NCBI RefSeq assembly: GCF_032884065.1
Contig: NC_088863.1
Span: forward strand, 63,077,604 to 63,141,603
Reading direction: 5' to 3'
Length of the DNA stretch: 64,000 bases
DNA from: Artemia franciscana
Taxonomy: Eukaryota > Arthropoda > Branchiopoda > Anostraca > Artemiidae
The position numbers and the translations under genes are program-made. The notes under the pieces are model-generated. The model ran no database searches and had not been told where the DNA came from. It was given only the letters and a program-made list of their open reading frames with translations. Below, piece by piece: positions 41,240 through 49,551 of this stretch. The stretch's first letter is position 1; each line of letters opens with the position of its first letter.

Positions 41240-41590
41240 TTTGTATTGTATCTATCTATCTATCTATCTATATAAAAACTAGTTGTGTGTATACATGTTT
41301 GTTTGTTTGTAAAAAGAGCGTTTGCATATGACGTCATTATTAGTACATACAGCTTTGTATATGCACAGACAATGGGAAAGCCAAGAATGTTGTATATTCG
41401 CAATTTTTACGTAGTTTGAAACACATATATAAATCTATCTATATTCACAGGTGGGACACAGGGACACGACTACAATGGCGCGTAACTAATATGGCGCGTA
41501 ACGACTTACGCGCGCGGGGGGGCTTGGGAGGCGCGAAGCGCCCCACCAACTAGGTGTTGGGGTGGCGCGAAGCGCCACCCCAACAGCAAG
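41240..41590 (+). other. Second composite 3' end of Helitron A
   Basis: Same order as 40704-41040, now with both hairpins complete: the first is followed by CACCAACTAGG, the second (GTTGGGGTGGCGC stem, GAA loop) by CAGCAAG. The CTAG-to-CAAG change should affect the recognised terminus. Confidence 0.85.
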
Positions 41591-41754
41591 TATATCTTCT
41601 ATATATATAAAAATAAGTTGTCTGTCTGTCTGTGGATCAGGTTACGTCATGTTTCAGTGTCGGCTGACGTCATGAAATTAGTTGTCGTCATTTTTGCTTT
41701 GACGGTGAAGTCATTCAAAATATATAAGACATATGTTCACGTAGAAATCTATTA

Positions 41755-42207
41755 ATGTTTAAGTTTACAATGACTGATGAACTTACCATGGCAAAAGCCG
41801 ATGAAGATGCTCAAAGAGTCTATGCCAAAAAACTTGCTGCTGATAGAGAAAGTCAGAAAAGAAAGCGTGCCGAGGAACTACCAGAGCAACGCGAAAGCAG
41901 ACTTGCTGCTAAAAGAGAAAGTGAAAAAAGAAGGCGTGCCGAGGAATCAAAAGAACAGCAGGGAAACAGGCTTGAGGCTGATAGAGAAAGAAAGAACAGA
42001 AAGCGTGCCGAGGAATCAAAAGAACAGCAAGGAAACAGGCTTGAGGCTGATAGACAAAGAAAGAACAGAAAGCGTGCCGAGGAACTACCAGAGCAACGCG
42101 GAAGCAGGCTTGCTGCTGATAGAGAAAGTAAGAAAAGAAAGCGTGCCGAGGAATCAGAGCAACCTGAAGATAGGAAGACTCTAAACCGTTCACCCCAATC
42201 AACTTGA
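41755..42207 (+). CDS. Helitron ORF1, basic/acidic repeat protein (copy B)
   Basis: The frame opens at ATG 41755 (MFKFTMTDELTMAKADEDAQ). It then contains about five and a half repeats of a 20-residue unit of type RLAADRESKKRKRAEESKEQ, encoded by a 60-bp period. The repeats are rich in Arg/Lys/Glu and contain K-R-K-R, a good nuclear localisation type signal. They should form a long helix or coiled coil. Similar repeats precede Rep in other animal Helitrons. The frame ends 30 codons after the last repeat because it enters helicase DNA out of phase. Function is unproven; a DNA-binding or scaffold role is a guess. Confidence 0.7.
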   Translation: MFKFTMTDELTMAKADEDAQRVYAKKLAADRESQKRKRAEELPEQRESRLAAKRESEKRRRAEESKEQQGNRLEADRERKNRKRAEESKEQQGNRLEADRQRKNRKRAEELPEQRGSRLAADRESKKRKRAEESEQPEDRKTLNRSPQST

Positions 42208-43819
42208 ATGCTTCTTTCTACGCCTGCTTTTGGTGAATGTACCCGGTCCGACATCCTTTGAGTATTTGAGGACTGTAAATGGTACTATACATGACACTTA
42301 CCGTAGTGCATGCCAAGCTCTGAATTTATTGGAGAATGACCAACACTGGGATAACTGCATCAATGACGCGTGCGAAACGTCAACCCCAAGTCAAATTCTT
42401 GCATTGTTTGGCATCATTTTAACAACTTGCTCTCCATCAGCTCCTACAGAGTTATGGGAAAAATATAAGTCAAAAATGTCCGAAGATATACTCCATCGAA
42501 AACAGTTAGAGACGTCAGATATGACTTTTGATTTTACATCAGAAATTTATAACTACACTTTAGTTGTTATAGAAGATTTGTGCGTAAGTATGGCAAACAA
42601 ACCTCTTCAGGATTTGGGAATGCCTTCACCTAACCGTATCGCTGCTGTTTCGACATGTGTAGAATTGGATCGTGAACAAAGTTACAGTACGAGTGATCTA
42701 TTGTCGTATGTACGAAATAACATTTCCAAGTTAACGTCGGAACAAAAATACATTTATGATACGATAATGCATTGTGTCGATAACAACGTTGGAGAAATTT
42801 TCTTTTTGGATGCGCCAGGAGGTACTCGTAAAAAGTTTGTGATAAAACTGATTCTGGCATCAATTCGATCAAAAAATGATATAGCGTTGGCAATTGCGTC
42901 GTCCGGAATAACCGCAACATTGCTGCCTGGTGGAAGCACTGCTCATTCCGCTTTGAAATTGCCTCTGAACTTGCATTCTAAAGAAACTCCCACGTGCAAT
43001 ATTTCCAAATCATCTGGGATGGGTAAAGTATTGCAGCAATGCAAACTTATTATTTGGGATGAGTGCACAATGGCACACAAAAAATCGCTCGAGGCTCTGG
43101 ATCAATGCTTGAAAGATTTGCGAGGGAAGTTGAAACCCTTTGGCAGCACCTTAATATTGCTTGCGGGAGATTTCAGGCAAACATTACCTATAATACCTAG
43201 ATCAACTCCTGCAGACGAAATGAATGCTTGCCTGAAAAAATCTAATTTATGGGCACACGTAAAAACATTAGAATTAACTACAAATATGCGTGTCCGATTG
43301 CAAAACGATGACTCTGGTCAAACATTTTCAGATCAATTGCTGGCAATGGGAAACAGAAAGCTCCCAGTAGACTCAATTTCAGGACGTATACAACTACCTG
43401 CTGATTTCTGTAATTTAGTGACGTCCAAAAATGAATTGATTGAAAAAATATTTCCGATTATTCTAAAAAATTATAAAAATAATAAATGGCTAAGTGAAAG
43501 AGCGATTCTCGCACCCAAAAATATAGACGTCCACGAAATCAACACTATTGTTTTGACCAAGATTCGAGACCAGGCAGTCCTTTACAAGTCAGTCGACACA
43601 GTTTTGGAACCAAATGAAGCGGTTAATTATCCATCTGAATTTTTAAATTCCATAGATCTTTCAGGGTTTCCACCACAGGTGCTACAACTAAAAATAGGCG
43701 TACCAATAATACTTTTAAGAAATATAAACCCACCAAAGCTTTGCAATGGCACTCGACTTGCCGTACAAAAAAAAAATGGAAAACCTAATACAGGCCACAA
43801 TCTTGACAGGGCCTTTTGA
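42186..43819 (+). pseudogene. PIF1-like helicase with destroyed Walker A (copy B)
   Basis: This frame of more than 540 codons is the longest uninterrupted one in the window. It runs from just after a TAA at 42183 to 43817. It includes the linker (NVPGPTSFEYLRTVNGTIHD), the ATPase core and part of domain 2. Walker A reads DAPGGTRKKFV where copy 1 has DAPGGAGKTFV. The essential glycine before lysine is Arg and the threonine is Lys, so ATP binding should be lost. Walker B (IIWDECTMA) and motif III (LAGDFRQTLPIIP) are intact. The frame is lost at a homopolymer (GTAC followed by A10) near 43770. There is no in-frame ATG near its start, so it is not expected to be translated from ORF1. Confidence 0.88.
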
Positions 43820-44104
43820 GGGTGAGGCTGCTCTTCAATATTCCTCGCATTCCCATGATTCCAACGGATCCGCCTTTTCAATTTAAAAGATTACAATTCC
43901 CAATTCGATTAGCATTTGCAATCACCATTAACAAAGTTCAAGGTCAATCATTAGAAAAATGTGGTATAGATCTTAATACTGATTGTTTTTCCCATGGACA
44001 ATTGTACGTTGCATGTTCGAGGGTCGGTAAACCTGACAATCTATTTATATGCAGCGACAATTGGACAGCGAAGAATGTTGTATATTCGCAAGTTTTACGC
44101 AGTT
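43816..44104 (+). pseudogene. Helicase motif VI segment, module 1 (copy B)
   Basis: The other-frame continuation carries [17 protein letters not shown] and HGQLYVACSRVG, and ends in VLRS-TAA at 44104-44106. Three extra bases (CAATATTCCTC region) lie near 43837 compared with the other copies. Confidence 0.85.
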
Positions 44105-44581
44105 AATTTGTATTTTGGAACCAAATGAAGCGGTTAATTATCCATCTGAATTTTTAAATTCCATTGATCCTTCAGGGTTTCCACCACACGTGCTACAACT
44201 AAAAATAGGCGTACCAATAATACTTTTAAGAAATATCAACCCACCAAAGCTTTGCAATGGCACGCGATAGAGGCCACAATCTTGACAGGGCCTTATGAGG
44301 GTGAGGCTGTTCTTACTCCTCGCATTCCCATGATTCCAACGGATCTGTTTTTTCAATTTAAAAGATTGCAATTCCCAATTCGATTAGCATTTGCAACCAC
44401 CATCAACAAAGCTCAAGGGCAATCACTAGAAAAATGCGGTATAGATCTTAATACAGATTGCTTTACCAATGTACAATTGTATGATGCATCTTTGAGGGTC
44501 GGTAAACCTGACAATCTATTTATACGCACAGACAATGGGACAGCGAAGACTGTTGTATATTCACAAGTTTTACGTAGTTAA
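44105..44581 (+). pseudogene. Duplicated helicase C-terminal module 2 (copy B)
   Basis: It restarts at [17 protein letters not shown] as in copy A. It has lost about 25 bp around the A run (CACGCGATAGAGGCC replaces CACGCGACTTGCCGTA...), which puts it in a different frame. Motif VI reads C-F-T-N-V-Q-L-Y-D-A-S-L-R-V-G. It shares the joint and the S-L-R change with copy A. Confidence 0.85.
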
Positions 44582-44900
44582 TTTGTATTGTATCTATCTA
44601 TCTATCTATCTATATAAAAACGAGTTGTCTGTATGCATGTTTGTTTGTTTGTAAAAAGAGCGTTTGCATATGACGTCATTATTAGTACATACGGCTTTGT
44701 ATATGGACAGACAATGGGAAAGCCAAGAATGTTGTATATTCGCAATTTTTACGTAGTTTGAAACACATATATAAATCTATCTATATTCACAGGTGGGACA
44801 AAGGGACACAACTACAATGGCGCGTAACTAATATGGCGCGTAACGACTTACGCGCGCGGGGGGGGCTTGGGGGGGCGATAAGCGCCACCCCAACAGCTAG
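44582..44900 (+). other. Composite Helitron 3' end (copy B)
   Basis: (TATC)n, TATATAAAAACGAGTTGTCT (fossil 5' end), TGACGTCA near 44670, helicase-tail echo, then hairpin text and CTAG at 44897-44900. The two hairpins seen elsewhere have collapsed into one here. Confidence 0.8.
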
Positions 44901-45089
44901 TCTATATCTATATATATATAAATAAGTTGTCTGTCTGTGGATCTGTGGATCAGGTGACGTCATGTTTCTGTGTCGGCTGACGTCATGAAATTAGTTGTCG
45001 TCATTTTTGTCATGACGATGCTTAGTATATTGTAAAACACATTAATTTGGTTAATAATATACCATTTAAAACGCCAAAAATGAACATGC

Positions 45090-45163
45090 TGGAGTAGTCA
45101 CTCGGTGAGAGAGGGTGTCAGAACGGAGAATGAAGGTCCCAGGTTCAAATCCTGGTTAGGCTA
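45090..45163 (+). repeat. tRNA-derived SINE-like unit inside Helitron C
   Basis: TAGTCACTCGGTGAGAGAGG resembles an A box and AGGTTCAAATCCTGG contains a perfect B box. The T-arm CCAGG/CCTGG pairs exactly around a seven-base loop (45139-45155). An A-rich tail of CTAAAAA repeats follows, as in tRNA-derived SINEs. The acceptor stem does not pair, so a working tRNA is unlikely. Confidence 0.6.
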
Positions 45164-45490
45164 AAAAAGGTAAAAAACTAAAAACTAAAAAAAAAACTGA
45201 AAAAACTAAAAAAAAGGCAAAAACTATAAAAAAAACCCAAAAACTAATAAAAAAAATAAAAAAGCTAAAAAACTAAAAAACCTAAAAAAAACTAAAAAAA
45301 GGTAAAAAACTAAAAAAACTAAAAACTAAAACAAAAACTAAAAAAAGGAAAAAACTGAAAAATAAGCTAAAATAAAGGTAAAAACCAGTAAAAAACTAAA
45401 AAGAAAAAAAGGAAAAATCTAAAAAAAAATTTCATCTAAAAAACTAAAAAAAAACTAAAAAAGGTAAAAACTAAAAGAACTAAAAAAGAA
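45164..45490 (+). repeat. A-rich (CTAAAAA)n-like tract
   Basis: Imperfect repeats of CTAAAAA, GGTAAAAA and ACTAAAAA. A similar tract lies at 45603-45765, and its reverse complement inside Helitron F at about 56150-56220. Confidence 0.85.
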
Positions 45491-45498
45491 AAAAATAA

Positions 45499-45918
45499 AT
45501 GACGACACTCAAAGAGAAAGCGACCAGGACAAAAGGAATGTTTGATTAGCAATCAACAAAGCACCGGGACACAGGGAGTATAAATGACGACCAGGACATA
45601 AGTAAAAAAAAAAACTAACAAAACTAAAAAGAAGGTAAAAACTACAAAAAAACTAAAAAGAAAAAAAAACTAAAAACTAATAAAAAAACTAAAAAATCTA
45701 AAAATCTAAATAAACTAAAAAAGAAAAAAAAAGGAAAAAAATAAAGGAGAAAAACAAAACTAAAAAAGGAATGTATATACAGACCGGGACACCGGGATAC
45801 AAATGACGAGCGGGACACAGGGAATATAAATGACGACCAGGACACAGGGACACAACTACAACGGGGACGCCGGGGGGCACAGGGGGATATAAATGACGAC
45901 CGGGACACCGGGACAGGG
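45499..45918 (+). repeat. Minisatellite inside Helitron C
   Basis: Units of GACGACC(A/G)GGACACAGGG and AATATAAAT occur in two blocks (45499-45600 and 45778-45918) around an A-rich tract. Same unit as in Helitrons E and F. Confidence 0.9.
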
Positions 45919-46335
45919 AATGGTCGATTAGCAATCACCATCAACAAAGCTCAAGGGCAATCATTAGAATCATGAGGTATAGATCTGAATACGGATTGTT
46001 TTCCCATGGACCATTATATGTTGCATGTTCAAGAGTCGGTAAACCTGACAATCTATTTATATGCACAGACAATGGGACAGCAAAGAATGTTGTATATTCG
46101 CAAATTTTACGTAGTTAAAAACATATATATATATATATATATATATCTATCTATATTCAGAGGTGGGATATAGGGACACAACTACAATGGCGCGTAACTA
46201 ATATGGCGCGTAACGACTTACGCACGCGGGGGGGGCTTGGGAGGGGGGGGGCGCGAAGCGCCCCCACCAACTAGGTGTTGGGGTGGCACCCCAACAGCTA
46301 GTATATATATAAAAATAAGTTGTCTGTGTGTCGAT

Positions 46336-46435
46336 TGACGTCATGTCATCTGGTCGTCATGGTGACGTCATGTCATCAGGTCGTCATGTCGTCATTATGA
46401 CGATGACGTCATGAAAGGTATTTAAGACATTCGTT
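46336..46435 (+). promoter_or_regulatory. Helitron promoter-like region with three CRE palindromes (copy D)
   Basis: TGACGTCA lies at 46336-46343, 46363-46370 and 46404-46411, with several GTCGTCAT half-site words between. GGTATTTAAGACATTCG (TATA-like) is near 46417, and the ORF1 ATG is at 46445. The same order is seen in copy A with different spacing, so the sites are kept while the spacing drifts. Confidence 0.55.
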
Positions 46436-46444
46436 CATGGAAAA

Positions 46445-46915
46445 ATGTTTAATTGTAAAATGACTGAAGAACCTACAATGTCAACAGCCGAAGAAGCTGC
46501 TCAAAGAGTCTATGCCAAAAAACTTGCTGCTGATAGAGAAAGTAAGAAAAGAAAGCGTGCCGAGGAATCACAAGAGCGACGCGAAACCAGACTTGCTGCT
46601 AAAAGAGAAAGTGAAAAAAGAAGGCGTGCCAAGGAATCACAAGAACAGAAAGAAAACAGGCTTGCGGCTGATAGAGAAAGTAAGAACAGAAAGCATGCCG
46701 AGGCATCACAAGAGCAACGCGAAACCAGACTTGCTGCTAAAAGAGAAAGTGAAAAAAGAAGGCGTGCCGAGGAATCACAAGAACAGCAAGAAAACAGGCT
46801 TGCGGCTGATAGAGAAAATAAGAAAAGAAAGCGTGCCGATGAATCACAAGAGCAACCTGAAAATTATCGCCTGGCATTCAGGTACAGCTCAGGCGATGAT
46901 TATAGCTTGACTTGA
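46445..46915 (+). CDS. Helitron ORF1, charged repeat protein (copy D)
   Basis: 156 codons from ATG 46445 (MFNCKMTEEPTMSTAEEAAQ) to TGA at 46913. About six repeats of a 20-residue unit (RLAADRESKKRKRAEESQEQ type) run from residue 27 to 137, followed by a unique tail (YSSGDDYSLT). Repeats alternate between an A-A-D-R-E-S-K-K-R-K-R form and an A-A-K-R-E-S-E-K-R-R-R form, so the real period may be 40 residues. K-R-K-R patches suggest nuclear entry. The Rep frame begins 18 bp after its stop, in another phase. Whether ORF1 and Rep are joined by splicing or translated separately cannot be told. Confidence 0.75.
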   Translation: MFNCKMTEEPTMSTAEEAAQRVYAKKLAADRESKKRKRAEESQERRETRLAAKRESEKRRRAKESQEQKENRLAADRESKNRKHAEASQEQRETRLAAKRESEKRRRAEESQEQQENRLAADRENKKRKRADESQEQPENYRLAFRYSSGDDYSLT

Positions 46916-46933
46916 TGTGTTCAAATCGGGACT

Positions 46934-49429
46934 ATGTCTAAAATTTGTCCCTATTGCAAGGCCTTGAAATTCAATGGTGAAACAATGGGAATGTGTTGCG
47001 CCTCAGGAAGAGTTAAACTTCCTTTATTGGCTGCACCACCAGAGCCATTGAAGACTTTGCTTGCTGTAACTACGTCAGAATCTAAGCATTTTTTATCACA
47101 GATCAGAAAACATAACTCATGTTTCCAAATGACGTTGTTTGGTCCCCAAATCGAAAATCCAGATCAATTAATGCCTACTTTCAAAGTAAAAGGGCAAATT
47201 TATTATAGAGCAGGGTCCCTTCTACCATTCTCAGGCGAGAATCATAAATTTTTACAATTGTACTTGATTAGTGATATAAATTCTAAATTGAATGCACGTT
47301 GCGAAATTTCTCCCAACGTTGAAAGGACAATTGTTTCCCAATTGCAACATCTTTTCCACGAAAATAATAATTTAGTGCGTCTGTTCAAAACAGCCATCGA
47401 TTTGATGCCTACTGATACGCTTAAAATTGTTATTTCCGCTGACAAAACGCCTCCTGGCCAACATGTGCCTAGATACAATGCTCCAACTATCTACGAAGTG
47501 GCAATCGTTATGGTCGTTGATCAGTTTTTGCCTCGAGATATTATTCTTCAAAAGCGAAACGCTCAGTTGGTAAGAATTGCTGAAACTCATCGATGCAACG
47601 ATGCCCTACAATATCCTATCATTTTTTGGGCTGGAGCCGACGGCTATCACTTTAATATTAAATTGATGAATCCAGCCACTAACAAAGAATTGAATAAGAA
47701 ATGCAGTGCAATGCTTTATTATTCCTATAGACTAATGATTCGGCAGGATGAAGACAATTATATTTTAAAATGCCGTCAATTGTTTCACCAATACGTCGTT
47801 GATATGTATGCAAAAATTGAATCAGAACGTTTGCTATATATCCGTCTGAATCAGACCAAGCTCCGCTCTGAACAATATATTCATTTGCGAGATGTAGTTG
47901 TAAATGACGGTAATACCACAAACGTTGGAAGATTAACGATAATACCTTCGTCATATGCTGGCAGTCCCCGTCATATGCATGAATAGGCTGAAGATGCTAT
48001 TGCGTATGTTCCTCTCTATGGTCGTCCAGATTTATTTATTACATTTACAAGTAATCAATCTTGGGACGAGATACAGCAGCTTTTACTTCAAGGACAATCG
48101 GCGGTTCATAGACATGACATTACGGCCCGTGTCTTCCGGCAAAAGTCGAAATCACTGATAAACTACATAGTAAAACTTGAAATGTTTGGGTCAGTGCGAT
48201 GCTGGATGTACTCAGTGGAATGGCAAAAACGAGGATTGCCACACGCACATATTTTAATCTGGCTGCATGAAAAAATTACTTCTAATGAAATTGACAATGT
48301 GATTTCCGCCGAAATTCCTGGTGAAAATCTAGATAAGGGCTTATATGATATTGTTGTAAAAAATATGATACATGGACCTTGCGGTGCATTGAACGAAAAT
48401 TCACCATGCACGGCCAAAGGAAGGTGCACAAAGCAATATCCTCGAACTTTAGTATCCAACACAATTACTGGCAATGATGATTACCCACCATATAGAAGAA
48501 GATCTACTGAAGATGGCGGTAAAACAGCAATAATAAAGAAGCGTAACGGTACCACCATCGAAGTAGATAACCAGTAGGTTGTTCCATATTCCCTATTATT
48601 GTCAAAAACATTTAATGCACACATAAACGTTGAATACTGTAACTCCGTAAAGGCAATCAAATACATATGTAAATACGTCAACAAAGGCAGTGACACGGCA
48701 GTTTTTGGCTTGCATTCCGAAATCAAAGATATCGACGAAATCGTACAATATCAGGCTGGAAGATACATAAGCAGTAATGAAGCTGTTTGGCGAATTCTTT
48801 CATTTCCGATACATGAACGTAGTCCAGCTGTTGTTCACTTAGCGGTACATTTACAGAATGGTCAACGTGTTTATTTTTCGGAATCCAACGTGCAACAAAG
48901 AGCCCTGAATCCACCCGATACAAAGTTAACTGCTTTCTTTTCGCTATGCAAAAATGATTCTTTTGCAAAAAAACTGCTGTATTCTGAAGTGACTTCGTAT
49001 TACACGTGGAATACCAAAAATAAAGTATTTGAACGTCAAAAACAGGGTAAGTCAGTCGACGGCCAACCTACCATCTTCAAAGATACCACGTTAGGAAGAC
49101 TTTACACCGTTCACCCCAATCAACATGAATGCTTCTTTCTTCGCCTGCTTTTGGTGAATGTACCCGGGTCGACGTCCTTTGAGTATTTGAGAACTGTAAA
49201 CGGTAGTATACATGACACTTACCGTAGTGCATGCCAAGCTCTGAATTTATTGGAGAATGACCAACATTGGGATAACTGCATCAATGACGCGTACGAAACG
49301 TCAACTCCAAGTCAAATTCGTGCATTGTTTGGCATCATACTAACAACTTGCTCTCCATCAGCTCCTACAGAGTTATGGGAAAAATATAAATCAAAAATGT
49401 CCGAAGATTATTCCGTCGAAAACGGTTAG
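46934..49429 (+). pseudogene. Helitron Rep (HUH) protein with two nonsense codons (copy D)
   Basis: One frame of 832 codons, interrupted only by TAG at 47984-47986 (codon 351, Tyr in copy 1) and TAG at 48575-48577 (codon 548, Trp in copy 1). It starts MSKICPYCKALKFNGETMGM with a C-x2-C...C-C zinc-ribbon-like beginning, then the Helitron N-terminal helicase-like domain. The HUH motif GLPHAHILIWL (His at 48242 and 48248) is intact, as are the two tyrosines in KYICKYVNKG (about 48661-48690). The PIF1-linker region (VNVPGSTSFEYLRTVNG) follows. The frame is lost at about 49405. It is the Rep nuclease that would cut and transfer the Helitron strand. Two point changes separate it from an open frame, so it decayed recently. 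Confidence 0.9.
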
Positions 49430-49551
49430 AGACGTCAGATATTACTTTTGATTTTACATAAGAAATTCATAACTACACTTTAGTTATTAACACTTTAGCT
49501 GCTGTTACGACATGTGTAGAATTGGATCGTGAACAAAGTTACAGTACGAGT
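49430..49551 (+). pseudogene. Last remnant of helicase linker, copy D
   Basis: Text equivalent to TSDMTFDFTSEIYNYTLVI survives with a frameshift and a stop. It then jumps over about 70 bases to TCVELDREQSYSTS before the element ends at 49551. Confidence 0.8.

Larger units (their letters stand above)
39180..41590 (+). mobile_element. Helitron copy A, internally deleted with duplicated 3' end
   Basis: The 5' end TCTATATATATATAAAAATA at 39180 leads into GTTGTCTGTC and three exact TGACGTCA sites. The ORF1 start codon region (ATGTTTAAGTTTACAATGAC, 39351) is retained, but at about 39380 the sequence jumps to the middle of the helicase domain. Two helicase C-terminal modules follow. Then comes a composite 3' end (to 41040) cut inside its last hairpin, a third helicase-tail piece, and a second full 3' end. 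The terminal tetranucleotide is CAAG (41587-41590) instead of CTAG. Confidence 0.88.
41598..44900 (+). mobile_element. Helitron copy B (ORF1 plus helicase, Rep deleted)
   Basis: The 5' end TCTATATATATAAAAATAAG at 41598 lies 7 bp after the end of copy A. CRE-like sites follow, then ORF1, then a direct joint at about 42177 into the start of the helicase region, removing the whole Rep domain present in copy D (about 46865-49090). The helicase frame, a second C-terminal module and the composite 3' end follow. CTAG lies at 44897-44900. Only one full terminal hairpin arm remains readable (GGCGATAAGCGCC). Confidence 0.9.
44907..46301 (+). mobile_element. Helitron copy C, non-autonomous, with tRNA-like insert and minisatellite
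   Basis: The 5' end TCTATATATATATAAATAAG at 44907 begins 6 bp after the CTAG of copy B. Two TGACGTCA sites follow (about 44953 and 44979). At about 45020 the family sequence stops and a different insert begins: a tRNA-like unit, an (A)n/CTAAAAA-rich tract and the minisatellite. Family sequence resumes at about 45925 with a helicase-tail fragment (stop after QSLES), both hairpins and CTAG at 46298-46301. Confidence 0.85.
46302..49551 (+). mobile_element. Helitron copy D (best 5' half, helicase truncated)
   Basis: It starts directly at the CTAG of copy C (TATATATATAAAAATAAGTT; the initial TC is missing). It has CRE sites, ORF1 and a Rep frame with only two nonsense codons. The sequence loses similarity to copies 1 and B at 49551, between the linker and the helicase core, where unrelated DNA (gccactgtttgatgaag) begins. 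No hairpin or CTAG is present, so it is 3'-truncated. Confidence 0.9.

Noticed and set aside
41777..42254. Additional long frames over ORF1 on both strands (also 46512-46910)
   Set aside because: The 60-bp period keeps shadow frames open. Only the frame with the shared ATG and the K-R-K-R repeats is kept in both copies.
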